Below are positions 1-9,211 of a stretch of 64,000 bases of DNA, one piece after another. The position numbers were made by a program, and so were the translations under genes. Within the stretch, counting starts at the first letter, position 1. Each line of letters opens with the position of its first letter. Source of the stretch: Aestuariibaculum marinum (GTDB taxonomy: Bacteria > Bacteroidota > Bacteroidia > Flavobacteriales > Flavobacteriaceae); NCBI RefSeq assembly GCF_014596975.1, contig NZ_JACVXD010000007.1:95510-159509 (forward strand). The letters are read 5' to 3'. Below the pieces are notes generated by a model, which was given only the letters and a program-made list of their open reading frames with translations, did no database searches and was not told where the DNA came from.

Positions 1-93
1 ACCCAAAGATTGTCCTTCGGCGTCAACTAAAACCCACTGCTTATCTGCAGTAGCTTTGTTAGCTGATACTGTTTTGTAGCTTAATGTGTCCAC
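1..93 (-). CDS. rplM: 50S ribosomal protein L13, N-terminal part (cut by window edge)
   Basis: The minus strand reads 31 codons from a GTG at 93 to the window edge. The peptide begins VDTLSYKTVSANKA and continues with QWVLVDAEGQSLG, which I recognise as the N terminus of Bacteroidota ribosomal protein L13; these proteins normally begin MDTLSYKT. L13 is an early-assembling protein of the large ribosomal subunit. The GTG start is forced: the in-frame codons upstream run into a TAA within six codons and contain no ATG. A well-formed promoter lies about 50 bp upstream. In this phylum rplM is normally followed by rpsI, which would lie outside the window. The rest of the gene is not visible. Confidence 0.9.
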   Translation of the reverse strand, partial: MDTLSYKTVSANKATADKQWVLVDAEGQSLG

Positions 94-140
94 GTTTTTA
101 ATTAATTTTTATTAAACATTCCTCTCTCAAAAAGAGTTTG

Positions 141-170
141 CAAATTTACGATTAATTATTTTATTACCAA
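141..170 (-). promoter_or_regulatory. Promoter of rplM (TTG-N19-TAAATTTG)
   Basis: On the minus strand TTG (170-168) is followed after 19 bp by TAAATTTG (148-141), an exact fit to the Bacteroidota housekeeping promoter pattern. Transcription would start near 134, leaving an untranslated leader of about 40 nt before the GTG of rplM. The rest of the 94-416 gap is AT-rich and holds nothing else I can name apart from the weak -7 box in front of the next gene. Confidence 0.7.
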
Positions 171-401
171 ATAGACTCCTAACTTATTTTTATACAGCTT
201 TTTAAATTAGCAAAATATAGGATAATTATTATGTAAAGACATTATAATGAATTGTTTGTACTTATACAAATAAATTCAAGGACCGAAGTTTTAACAAATG
301 GTAAAATTTTTAGTAACGTGTTAAGGCATCAAATTCGGGTTTCAGGGTGGTAAAAAAATCATAAAGCTTTAATAAATAAACAGCAAGACTTATAAATTGA
401 C

Positions 402-409
402 TATTTTTG
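402..409 (+). promoter_or_regulatory. Possible -7 box of the ygiQ-like gene
   Basis: TATTTTTG ends seven bases before the ATG at 417. If it is the -7 element, transcription would start at or beside the start codon and the mRNA would be leaderless or nearly so. No TTG box lies at the expected distance upstream, so the call is weak. Confidence 0.3.
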
Positions 410-416
410 CAGCGTT

Positions 417-2363
417 ATGCAAGAACTACAACTTTCAGATTGGTTACCTACCACTAACAAAGAGGTTAAGATACGCGGATGGGAAGAACTCGATGTTATC
501 CTGTTCAGCGGTGATGCTTATGTGGATCATCCAACCTTTGGTCCGGCTGTTATTGGCCGTACTTTGGAAAGTTATGGGTTAAAAGTAGCTATTGTTCCAC
601 AGCCTAATGTTAACGATAATCTTCAGGATTTCGTAAAGCTTGGTCGCCCTCGATTATTTTTTGGGGTAACGGGTGGCTGTATGGATCCTATGATTAGTAA
701 TTATAACGCTAATAAAAAGCGTCGAGATAAGGATGCTTATACACCAAATGGAGATATAGGGTTTCGTCCAGATTATGCTACGACTGTGTATTCGAATATA
801 TTAAAGGAGAAATGGCCTGATGTTCCGGTATTGATAGGGGGTATTGAAGCCTCATTGCGCCGTGTCACCCATTACGATTATTGGAGCGATAAATTAATGC
901 CTTCTATTTTAGAATCTTCTAAAGCCGATATGCTGGTGTATGGTATGGGGGAGCAGCCTATGCGAGAGATTGTACGTTTGCTGCAAAAGGGTGTGCCGTT
1001 TAGTAGTTTAAATACCATTAATCAAACCGCAGTTCTTGTTAAGAAAGGCGAAAGTATACCAAAAAATAGTAATTGGGAAGATGTTGAAATCGCATCGCAT
1101 GAAACATGCTTAAAGGATAAAAAAGCCTATGCTTCTAACTTTAAAGTGATTGAACAGGAGTCTAACAAGTTAGCGGCGCGACGAATTTTTCAAAAGGTAG
1201 GCGATAAAACCTTAATGATTAATCCACCATTTCCAACAATGACGGAAGAAGAAATTGATGCGTCGTTCGATTTACCATACACCCGATTACCACACCCAAA
1301 ATATAATAAGCGCGGACCAATTCCAGCATTCGAAATGATTAAGTTTTCCATTAATATTCACCGTGGATGTTTTGGAGGCTGTAGTTTCTGTACCATTTCG
1401 GCGCATCAAGGGAAATTTATTGCTTCTCGTAGTCAGGAGTCTATTTTAAAAGAAGTTGATAAGGTTGCCAATATGCCGGACTTTAAAGGCTACTTATCTG
1501 ATATTGGCGGACCAAGTGCGAATATGTATAAAATGAAGGGTAAGATTCAGTCTATATGCGATAAGTGTGTGGCGCCTTCATGTATTTCTCCCGTTATTTG
1601 TAGTAATCTGGATACGTCTCATAAGCCGTTAACGGAATTGTATCAGGCGGTTGATAGTCATCCAAAAGTGAAGAAATCGTTTATAGGTAGTGGTATTCGT
1701 CATGATATGCTGGTGCCGGAATTCAATAAGAATGCCGATCCTAAAGAACTTGATGATTACACTGAAGAGGTGATGACCAAGCATGTTTCTGGTCGACTAA
1801 AAGTAGCGCCAGAACATACCAGTGATCCGGTATTGAAATTGATGCGGAAACCGTCCTTTAGTTATTTTCATAAGTTTAAGGAGCGTTTCGATAAGATAAA
1901 TGTGAAGCACAAATTAAAGCTTCAGTTAATTCCTTATTTCATATCCAATCATCCGGCATGTGAAGCTGAAGATATGGCAAATCTGGCGGCGGAAACCAAA
2001 GATATGGGCTTCCAGTTAGAGCAGGTACAAGGCTTTACGCCAACACCAATGACGGTGGCAACGGTAATTTATTACAGTGGCTATCATCCGTATACCTTAA
2101 AGAAAGTAAGAACACCTAAAACCAGAAAAGAGAAAGACGAACAACATCGTTTCTTCTTTTGGTATAAAGATGAAAATAAAGCCTGGATTAGAAATACACT
2201 AAATAAATTAGGGCGTCAGGATTTATTAAAAGTATTACTGCCTGAAAATGATTCGTGGCGTAAAAATAAACCGGGGAAACCGAAGCATACCTTTAATGAT
2301 GCTGTGCCATTTAATCAGCGTAAAAATAAAGCGAAGTTTAAATCTAAAAATAAGAAACGTTAA
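417..2363 (+). CDS. YgiQ family radical SAM protein
   Basis: This 648-residue protein belongs to the YgiQ (UPF0313) family of radical S-adenosylmethionine enzymes, whose substrate is not known to me. The cluster-binding motif CFGGCSFC is at residues 318-325 (C318, C322, C325), in the middle of the protein as usual for the family. The N-terminal third has the family's conserved features: GRPRLFFGVTGG and, further on, VLIGGIEASLRR. A second cysteine group (CDKCVAPSCISPVIC) follows the radical SAM core. The C terminus is a lysine/arginine-rich tail that suggests RNA or ribosome contact (inference). The ATG at 417 gives a normal family N terminus. The gene stands alone, followed by a terminator shared with the convergent peptidase gene. 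Confidence 0.9.
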   Translation: MQELQLSDWLPTTNKEVKIRGWEELDVILFSGDAYVDHPTFGPAVIGRTLESYGLKVAIVPQPNVNDNLQDFVKLGRPRLFFGVTGGCMDPMISNYNANKKRRDKDAYTPNGDIGFRPDYATTVYSNILKEKWPDVPVLIGGIEASLRRVTHYDYWSDKLMPSILESSKADMLVYGMGEQPMREIVRLLQKGVPFSSLNTINQTAVLVKKGESIPKNSNWEDVEIASHETCLKDKKAYASNFKVIEQESNKLAARRIFQKVGDKTLMINPPFPTMTEEEIDASFDLPYTRLPHPKYNKRGPIPAFEMIKFSINIHRGCFGGCSFCTISAHQGKFIASRSQESILKEVDKVANMPDFKGYLSDIGGPSANMYKMKGKIQSICDKCVAPSCISPVICSNLDTSHKPLTELYQAVDSHPKVKKSFIGSGIRHDMLVPEFNKNADPKELDDYTEEVMTKHVSGRLKVAPEHTSDPVLKLMRKPSFSYFHKFKERFDKINVKHKLKLQLIPYFISNHPACEAEDMANLAAETKDMGFQLEQVQGFTPTPMTVATVIYYSGYHPYTLKKVRTPKTRKEKDEQHRFFFWYKDENKAWIRNTLNKLGRQDLLKVLLPENDSWRKNKPGKPKHTFNDAVPFNQRKNKAKFKSKNKKR

Positions 2364-2372
2364 TTCGTAAAA

Positions 2373-2406
2373 CAAAAAGCCTTGTATTCAATACAAGGCT
2401 TTTTGT
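2373..2406. terminator. Bidirectional intrinsic terminator
   Basis: The inverted repeat AAAAAGCCTTGTAT / ATACAAGGCTTTTT has a 3-nt loop and is flanked by A and T runs, so it can end transcription in both directions. It lies between the convergent ygiQ-like gene and the S9 peptidase gene. Confidence 0.88.
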
Positions 2407-2429
2407 TGTCTATATGTTTAGAGGTATTG

Positions 2430-5219
2430 CTATTCCTCTATCAGTTCATACCCCTGATTAATTCCTTTTTCAACTGCAGGAACTCCGCGTTCCATCCAAA
2501 GGGGTTTAGGTGCACCTTGTAAGTAATAGTCAAAAAACTGAGATTTTCTCAAGGTAAAGTCCTTTCTGTTCTGGTATTTCAATGGCCAGTGTGGTTCGTC
2601 GTTATAATTTAAGAACCAGGCCGGTTTCCCTAAACGGCGTAAGCTCACGAAAAATTCAATACCTTGATACCACGGCACGTGTCCGTCAGCATCGTTATGT
2701 AGAATCAGTAATGGTGTATTGATTTTATCAATGTTGAAGATTGGTGAATTTTCAATATAACGCATAGGGTATTCCCAAGGGGTTCCGCCAATACGACTTT
2801 GGGTGTGTTCGTATTGAAATTGTCGGCTTAAACCGGTCCACCAGCGAATACCACCGTAAGCACTAATCATATTAGCAACAGGGGCGCCAGATTCGGCAGC
2901 TTTAAACATATCGGTTTTGGTTACCAGATAGGCGATTTGATACCCTCCCCAGCTATGGCCTTGTAAACCAATATTGTCTTTGTCTATAAATCCTTTTTTA
3001 ATAATGGTATTGGTACCAGAAACCACACAACTTAAGGCGCTTTCGCCAGGGTAGCCTTCACGGTATTTTACATCCGGATTAAAAATAACATAACCACGAC
3101 TTGTATAGTAGCTATAGCTAATGGTTGAACGCACAAACGATGGTGGTCGGTGTCTGTGGATATCATCAGAACTACGCTCATAGAAATTAACAATCATCGG
3201 GTATTTTTTGTTCGGATCGAAGTTTTCAGGTTTCGCTAGTAAACCTTCCATTTCTTCACCATCAAGAGAGGTCCATTTTACCAATTCAATGGTTCCCCAG
3301 TTGTAGTCTTTTTGTTGCGGATTCGCATCACTTAAAACTGTTTGCTTTTTGAAGCTAAAATCGGTGAGTCTTAAATTCGGAAACTCAACAAACGATTCCC
3401 GTGTAAATAATAGTTTGTCACTTAACTCTGCTTTTGTTGGTCTGCTGTAGTTAAAATCGCCTTCCTCAAGTTGCTTTAAAGAATTATTTCTGGGGTTAAA
3501 TTCAGCGTAACCGCCAGCTTTTGTTGCTTCATTAAAAGTAGAAAGCAGCCATTTGTCTTTCGGGCTTATTGATTCTTCTTCCTTATCTAATTTAATGTAG
3601 CGGTATACTGTTTTGCTTTCACGTCCGTTTGTTAGGTTGGTTGCTTCTCCTGTCTTAGGATTAAATTTCCAGATGTCGTAACGGTCGTATAATAAGATAG
3701 AGTTGTCATCTTCTAACCATCCTGCAGCGCCATATGATCTAGGGAAATCAGGAGAGTCGTTTAGTTCGTCGTAAAAAGGCTTGTTTTTAGTTAATTCGAG
3801 ATATTTATCGGTCTTTACATTGTAAGTAAACCAAGTGCTATCGATAGAATGGTAACCAAATACAAATTCGCCTTTCGGACTTAAAGAAGCGTTGGGTGTT
3901 TGTTTTAAGATGACTTTTTGTGTTCCGGTTTTGGTGTCAATAATGGCGTAATCTTTAAGCCGTCTTCCTGTCCACTGACTTTCTAAAGCATAAGGCATAG
4001 GTGTGTTTACTAATGTGATATTAGAGTTGCCTTTATCGGTAGTAATAGAATAAGGGAACGCTTCCGTTTCAATCTGAACTGTTTTTTTTGTATTGAAATT
4101 ATAAACCGTTTCGTAGGATTTAATGGTGTCGTTTTTTACCTGTAATTCCTGAACTGTGTATAGCCTCGGTTCGTTATAAGTCCAGACTTCTACGTTAACA
4201 ATTTCATCTTTTAATAAAGTTGTGTCCTTGATAATAGGCGGTTTTCTTAAACCGAAATATAATTTTGATTCGTCTTTAGAAAATGTAATAGCACCATCTT
4301 TAGATACCAAATAACCTTCAGGTGTTGTGTTGTTATCGTAAAGTTTAGTTGCCGTCTGTTCGCCGGTTTTCCAAATGTAAAGTTCGTTTGGTCTAATTTG
4401 TACCTTAGTAGTATCGGCATCGACTACGAAAGCAAAACGCGCTCCGGTTTCGCTAAAGCTTAATTTGTTGTATTTGGCTTTCTTACCAGAGTAGATATTG
4501 GTTAATTTCGATGTATTGAAATCATAGATATAAACGCCTTCACCTTCGTTATCTTTTTTACCAGTCGTTGAAAATGCTAAGGTTTTCCCTGTTTTGGCAA
4601 AGGTGTAATGGGTGACATATTTAAAAGTGTCTTGTGCTTTAGTGTTAAGGTTTCTAATCACTAAATGATAACCATTCGTTTTACTTACCTTTTTAGGTTT
4701 TGCTTCTTTTTTATCTTCTTTTGTTTCAGTGCTATCCGTTTTATTTTCTTTTTTAGGAGCTTTAATATCTTCTAATACATAAGCAATGTAACCCGACCAT
4801 TTTTTGGGTAATTGATACGATTTTACATTGGCTATTTTATCTAGTTCTTTAGTGTCAAGATTATAAATACCTAAGGAATCTTTAGGAAGGTTATCTTTTT
4901 TAACCTTTTGGCGAAGCATTTTATCAACACTGTCTTTTAGAGGTTTTATGGTGAATGCTAAAAATTTAGAGTCGTAACTAAATTGACCTTGAGATGCTCG
5001 AAAGTATTCTAATAAAGTTTCTCCTTTACCGGAGTTTAAATGAAGGTGGCTATCGGAGTTGTCTTGTTCTAAATCGTAGGCTACAAAATCGCCGTTCGGG
5101 GAAATGGTTTCATTTTTTATGCTGTTCCATTGTTGGATGTCATCGAATTCTAATGTCTTTTTTTGTGCAAGTGCTGTAAAAGATATGAGAATAAGGAGGT
5201 AGGTAAAGCTTAATTTCAT
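2430..5219 (-). CDS. S9 family prolyl-oligopeptidase-type peptidase, exported
   Basis: This 929-residue protein has a signal peptide (residues 1-18, ending in TALAQ), a long WD/propeller-like region with many short beta-rich repeats, and a C-terminal alpha/beta-hydrolase domain. The catalytic triad is readable: Ser756 in GHSWGG, Asp845 in NDADGH and His877 in DEPHW. This is the arrangement of the S9 family (dipeptidyl peptidase IV and acylaminoacyl peptidase group). It probably trims peptides in the periplasm or at the cell surface, feeding amino-acid uptake (inference). A lysine-rich insertion at about 155-180 is low complexity. The gene is monocistronic, and the length fits flavobacterial members, which are longer than classic DPP IV. 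The exact specificity cannot be read from sequence. Confidence 0.88.
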   Translation of the reverse strand: MKLSFTYLLILISFTALAQKKTLEFDDIQQWNSIKNETISPNGDFVAYDLEQDNSDSHLHLNSGKGETLLEYFRASQGQFSYDSKFLAFTIKPLKDSVDKMLRQKVKKDNLPKDSLGIYNLDTKELDKIANVKSYQLPKKWSGYIAYVLEDIKAPKKENKTDSTETKEDKKEAKPKKVSKTNGYHLVIRNLNTKAQDTFKYVTHYTFAKTGKTLAFSTTGKKDNEGEGVYIYDFNTSKLTNIYSGKKAKYNKLSFSETGARFAFVVDADTTKVQIRPNELYIWKTGEQTATKLYDNNTTPEGYLVSKDGAITFSKDESKLYFGLRKPPIIKDTTLLKDEIVNVEVWTYNEPRLYTVQELQVKNDTIKSYETVYNFNTKKTVQIETEAFPYSITTDKGNSNITLVNTPMPYALESQWTGRRLKDYAIIDTKTGTQKVILKQTPNASLSPKGEFVFGYHSIDSTWFTYNVKTDKYLELTKNKPFYDELNDSPDFPRSYGAAGWLEDDNSILLYDRYDIWKFNPKTGEATNLTNGRESKTVYRYIKLDKEEESISPKDKWLLSTFNEATKAGGYAEFNPRNNSLKQLEEGDFNYSRPTKAELSDKLLFTRESFVEFPNLRLTDFSFKKQTVLSDANPQQKDYNWGTIELVKWTSLDGEEMEGLLAKPENFDPNKKYPMIVNFYERSSDDIHRHRPPSFVRSTISYSYYTSRGYVIFNPDVKYREGYPGESALSCVVSGTNTIIKKGFIDKDNIGLQGHSWGGYQIAYLVTKTDMFKAAESGAPVANMISAYGGIRWWTGLSRQFQYEHTQSRIGGTPWEYPMRYIENSPIFNIDKINTPLLILHNDADGHVPWYQGIEFFVSLRRLGKPAWFLNYNDEPHWPLKYQNRKDFTLRKSQFFDYYLQGAPKPLWMERGVPAVEKGINQGYELIEE

Positions 5220-5328
5220 CTATTAAATATTAAGTTATAATGATTAGTTGTTAAAAATAGTTAATAAGATGAAGTTGAGCCAATTGTTAAATTAAGTTTA
5301 ACACAATGGGTTAAGCAGATTTTGAAAT

Positions 5329-5360
5329 GAAAAAGCCTGACGTAGTAACATCAGGCTTTA
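5329..5360 (-). terminator. Intrinsic terminator of polA
   Basis: The 9-bp stem AAAGCCTGA / TCAGGCTTT has a 10-nt loop and, on the minus strand, is followed by a T-rich run. It lies about 20 bp past the polA stop codon. Confidence 0.8.
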
Positions 5361-5380
5361 AAAGAATTTTGGTCAGTTTA

Positions 5381-8233
5381 TTAATGCGCCTCTAACCAGT
5401 TGTCACCAGTGCCTAAATCGACATCTAAAGGCACAGCCAATTGGTAGGCGTTTTCCATTTCGGTTTTTACTAAGGTTTTAATGGTGTCGAGTTCTGGTTT
5501 GTATACATCGAATACCAATTCATCATGCACCTGAAGTAGCATTTTAGTTTTAAAATTGCCCGTTTCTAATTTCTTATGAATATTAATCATAGCGATTTTA
5601 ATAATATCGGCAGCGCTACCTTGAATTGGTGCGTTTACGGCATTACGTTCGGCAGCACCACGAACCACAGCGTTACGTGAATTAATATCTTTTAAGTAAC
5701 GGCGGCGTCCTAAGACGGTTTGTACATAACCATGGTCGCGAGCAAAATCGACTTGTTGGCTGATGTAGTTTTTTAACTTCGGATAGGTTTCATAATAGGT
5801 ATCGATAAGTTCTTTGGCTTCGCTACGCGATAAATTGGTTTGGTTGCTTAATCCGAAAGCAGAAACCCCGTAGATGATTCCGAAGTTTACGGTTTTTGCA
5901 TTGCTACGCTGTTCACGAGTGACTTCTTCAATCGGTACATTAAACACTTTTGAAGCGGTAGAGGCGTGAATATCTTCACCGTGTTTAAAGGCGTTAATCA
6001 TGGTTTCTTCCTCACTTAAAGCCGCAATAATACGAAGCTCAATCTGACTGTAATCGGCAGCGAGTAACGTGTAATCTTCATTTCGAGGTACAAAGGCCTT
6101 ACGCACCTGGCGTCCGCGCTCTGTACGAATCGGTATGTTTTGTAAGTTCGGGTTGTTGCTGCTTAAACGTCCGGTTGCAGCAACAGTTTGCATGTAATCG
6201 GTATGAACACGATGGTCGTTAGTGTCAACCTGAAGCGGTAAAGCATCAACGTAAGTACTTTTTAGTTTCGAAAGTCCTCTGAAATCTAAAATATATTGAA
6301 TGATGTCGTGGTCTTTAGCCAGGTAGCTTAATATGTCTTCAGATGTTGCATATTGTCCAGTTTTGGTCTTTTTCGGTTTATCAACCAGTTTTAGTTTGTC
6401 AAATAAAATATCACCTAGCTGCTTTGGTGAAGCGATGTTGAATTCTTCACCGGCAATTTCGTAAATTTTACTTTCCAGTGTTTTAATATCGTTGTTTAAC
6501 TGTTCAGCCAGACTGTTTAAGAAGTCTTTATCTAAGTTAATACCTTCAATTTCCATAGCTGCTAAAACACGGAGTAATGGAATTTCAATATCATCAAATA
6601 GTTTTTGCGTATTGGCTTCACCTAATTCTTTTTCAAAATGTTCTTTAAGCTGAAGGGTGATATCGGCGTCTTCAACGGCATATTCGGTTTGCTTGTCTAA
6701 AGCAACCTGACGCATCGATAGTTGATTTTTTCCTTTCTTACCAATTAGGGTTTCAATAGGAATTGGCGTGTAGTTTAAATAGGTTTCAGCCAGAACATCC
6801 ATGTTATGACGCATATCCGGATTAATCAGATAATGGGCCAGCATAGTATCAAATAATTTTCCTTTAACCGTGATGTTGTATTTGGCTAAAACTTTAATAT
6901 CGTATTTTAAATTCTGACCAATTTTTTCGATGGTTTCACTTTCAAAAAATGGACGTAATTGTTCGATTAGTTCCTGAGCTTCGTTTTTATCTTCAGGGAA
7001 TGGCAGATAAAATCCTTTGCCGGTTTCCCATGAAAATGCAATACCAACTAATTCCGCAGCTAATGGGTTTAGGTCTGTGGTTTCAGTATCAAAACACACT
7101 GATGTCTGATTCATTAAGTTTTTAATGAATAGCTTGGTGGCCATGCCTGAAGCCACACTTTGGTAAAAATGCGAAGTGGTTTCAGCTGTTTTTCTAGTGT
7201 ATTCTGTTGTTGTTTCAGTTTCTTCATCACCACCTCCAAAAAGAGAAAACTGTCCAGCACCAGCCGATGCCGGTTCTTTTTTGGTTTCTGTTGTTTTTGT
7301 AGTGGTTTCAGTATTAGCAGTTGCTTGAGGGGTAGTGGTTTCTGTAGTTGCCGAAAAGGTTTTTAAGAAATTAGTTAAAAGCTGTCTGAATTCTAAATCG
7401 TTAAAAATAGCTGTTACTTTTTCTGTGTCAGGTGTAGACATTTCAAAATCATGTTCATCAAATTCTACAGGAACATCCAGCATAATAGTGGCTAGTTTTT
7501 TAGAAAGTAAGCCGAGCTCTTTATTGGCTTCAACTTTCTCTTTCATTTTGCCTTTAAGTTCATGGGTGTTTTCCAGTAAGCCCTCCATACTTCCGTACGC
7601 TGCGATAAACTTTTTGGCGGTTTTGTCGCCTACGCCCGGTAATCCAGGAATGTTGTCGCTGGCGTCTCCCATCATGCCTAAGTAGTCAATCACCTGCAGC
7701 GGATCTGTCACTTCAAATTTCTTTTTAACTTCTTCAATGCCCCAGGTTTCATAACCGCCACCGAACGATTTTGGGCGGTACATAAAAATATTTTCAGAAA
7801 CCAACTGAGCAAAGTCTTTATCTGGGGTTACCATAAAGGTTTGGTAGCCTTGTTTTTCGGCTTGTTTAGAAAGGGTTCCTATTACATCATCAGCTTCATA
7901 ACCTTCTTTTACCATAATAGGAATATGCATGGCTTTAAGGATTTCCTGAATATAGGGTACAGCCACTTTAATAGCTTCCGGAGTTTCATCACGATTCGCT
8001 TTATAAGCCTCGAACATTTCCACGCGATCAGTGCTGCCGCCTTTATCGAAACAAACGGCTAAATGGTCAGGTCTTTCGCGTTTAATAACATCTAAAAGTG
8101 AATTCATAAATCCCATAATGGCAGAGGTGTCAATACCTTTGCTGTTAATTCTGGGGTTTTTTATAAATGCGTAATACCCACGGAAAATTAAAGCGTAGGC
8201 ATCAACTAAAAATAGACGTTTTTGATCGGACAT
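5381..8233 (-). CDS. polA: DNA polymerase I
   Basis: This 950-residue Pol I has all three domains. The 5'-nuclease domain fills roughly residues 1-290, with the helix-hairpin-helix GLPGVGDKTA. A long Thr/Glu-rich linker (about 293-365) contains QFSLF at 328-332. The 3'-5' exonuclease has its DxE intact (D382, E384 in FDTETTD), so proofreading is predicted. The polymerase domain has motif A DYSQIELR (D727) and motif C VHDE (D904). The ATG at 8233 gives the family N terminus (MSDQKRLFLVDAYALIF); the longer reading frame would add 29 unconserved residues. The enzyme processes Okazaki fragments and fills repair gaps. It is monocistronic with its own terminator. Confidence 0.97.
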   Translation of the reverse strand: MSDQKRLFLVDAYALIFRGYYAFIKNPRINSKGIDTSAIMGFMNSLLDVIKRERPDHLAVCFDKGGSTDRVEMFEAYKANRDETPEAIKVAVPYIQEILKAMHIPIMVKEGYEADDVIGTLSKQAEKQGYQTFMVTPDKDFAQLVSENIFMYRPKSFGGGYETWGIEEVKKKFEVTDPLQVIDYLGMMGDASDNIPGLPGVGDKTAKKFIAAYGSMEGLLENTHELKGKMKEKVEANKELGLLSKKLATIMLDVPVEFDEHDFEMSTPDTEKVTAIFNDLEFRQLLTNFLKTFSATTETTTPQATANTETTTKTTETKKEPASAGAGQFSLFGGGDEETETTTEYTRKTAETTSHFYQSVASGMATKLFIKNLMNQTSVCFDTETTDLNPLAAELVGIAFSWETGKGFYLPFPEDKNEAQELIEQLRPFFESETIEKIGQNLKYDIKVLAKYNITVKGKLFDTMLAHYLINPDMRHNMDVLAETYLNYTPIPIETLIGKKGKNQLSMRQVALDKQTEYAVEDADITLQLKEHFEKELGEANTQKLFDDIEIPLLRVLAAMEIEGINLDKDFLNSLAEQLNNDIKTLESKIYEIAGEEFNIASPKQLGDILFDKLKLVDKPKKTKTGQYATSEDILSYLAKDHDIIQYILDFRGLSKLKSTYVDALPLQVDTNDHRVHTDYMQTVAATGRLSSNNPNLQNIPIRTERGRQVRKAFVPRNEDYTLLAADYSQIELRIIAALSEEETMINAFKHGEDIHASTASKVFNVPIEEVTREQRSNAKTVNFGIIYGVSAFGLSNQTNLSRSEAKELIDTYYETYPKLKNYISQQVDFARDHGYVQTVLGRRRYLKDINSRNAVVRGAAERNAVNAPIQGSAADIIKIAMINIHKKLETGNFKTKMLLQVHDELVFDVYKPELDTIKTLVKTEMENAYQLAVPLDVDLGTGDNWLEAH

Positions 8234-8354
8234 AATGTTTGTTTTGATAAGAAGTTCAAAACTACAAAAACTTACGAGATAATTGCCGTTTAAATAGGTT
8301 GAGGCGTGTTTTAAAATCAATTTTTAGTGTGACTGTTTAGTCTTTTTGAATCTC

Positions 8355-8362
8355 TATATTTG
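8355..8362 (+). promoter_or_regulatory. -7 box of cutC
   Basis: An exact TATATTTG lies 17 bp before the ATG at 8380. No TTG is found 17-23 bp upstream, so only the -7 half of the promoter is clear. Confidence 0.45.
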
Positions 8363-8379
8363 TTTAATAATTGAAAATT

Positions 8380-9111
8380 ATGGTAGTAGAAGTTTGTGCA
8401 AACTCATTTGAATCAGCGCTGAATGCTGAAAAGGCCGGAGCGCATCGTATTGAGTTGTGTTCGGAACTGGCAGTTGGAGGAGTAACACCGTCCTTCGGAC
8501 TTGTTAAAAAAGTGGTTGATACGTTGTTCATTCCCGTTTTTGTGTTAATTCGTCCAAGAAGTGGCAATTTTACATTTAGCGATGAGGAGGTGGAGATTAT
8601 GAAACAGGATATTACTATGTGTAAGGAGTTGGGGTGTGCAGGCATTGTTTCTGGCGTTTTGACGCAAGGTCATTCTATTGATATTGAAAAGACAAAGGAA
8701 CTCATTGAACTTTCAAAACCATTGGCTTTTACTTTTCATCGTGCCTTCGATTGGGTGCCTGATCCGCAAGTAGCATTAGAACAATTAAAAGCCTTAGGCG
8801 TCAATCGGATTCTAACTTCGGGACAGGAATCTTCTGCTGAAAAAGGATTGAATTTACTTCAAGAGTTAAAAGCGAAAACGGGAGATGAGCTAAATATTCT
8901 TCCTGGGGGAGGTATAAAACCTGAAAATGCTGCTAAGTTTAAAGCAGCAGGTTTTTCTGAGATTCATGTGTCGGCATCAACCATCGAGACTGTTATTAAT
9001 GCACCAAAGGTCTCTATGAATAGTGCCAAGTTTTTTGATGAAACTATTAAATCCTATTCCGATATCGAAACCATCAAGAAAATTTTGAGGGTTACCAGTT
9101 CTGATGTTTAG
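8380..9111 (+). CDS. cutC: Copper homeostasis protein CutC
   Basis: The 243-residue product is a TIM-barrel protein of the CutC family: MVVEVCANSFESALNA at the start, GAHRIELCSELAVGG, then VFVLIRPRSG and FHRAFDW, and ILPGGGIKPENA near the end. CutC was originally linked to copper tolerance in E. coli, but its biochemical activity is unsettled, so the name should be taken as a family label. I chose the ATG at 8380; an in-frame TTG at 8371 would add three residues (MKI) and cannot be excluded. The gene stands alone, in a window that encodes several copper enzymes elsewhere, although nothing connects them directly. Confidence 0.9.
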   Translation: MVVEVCANSFESALNAEKAGAHRIELCSELAVGGVTPSFGLVKKVVDTLFIPVFVLIRPRSGNFTFSDEEVEIMKQDITMCKELGCAGIVSGVLTQGHSIDIEKTKELIELSKPLAFTFHRAFDWVPDPQVALEQLKALGVNRILTSGQESSAEKGLNLLQELKAKTGDELNILPGGGIKPENAAKFKAAGFSEIHVSASTIETVINAPKVSMNSAKFFDETIKSYSDIETIKKILRVTSSDV

Positions 9112-9189
9112 TGTCTTATCTTGCTTACAGTTAATTCTTAAGGTGGCGTTAAAACCATTTTAAGGTTTATTTTACTGTTGAAATTCAGT

Positions 9190-9197
9190 TATATTTG
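9190..9197 (+). promoter_or_regulatory. -7 box of the metallophosphoesterase gene
   Basis: TATATTTG lies 14 bp upstream of the ATG at 9212. The upstream TTG (9178-9180) is only 9 bp away, so just the -7 element is convincing. Confidence 0.4.
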
Positions 9198-9211
9198 ATA
9201 AAAAAAGAACT

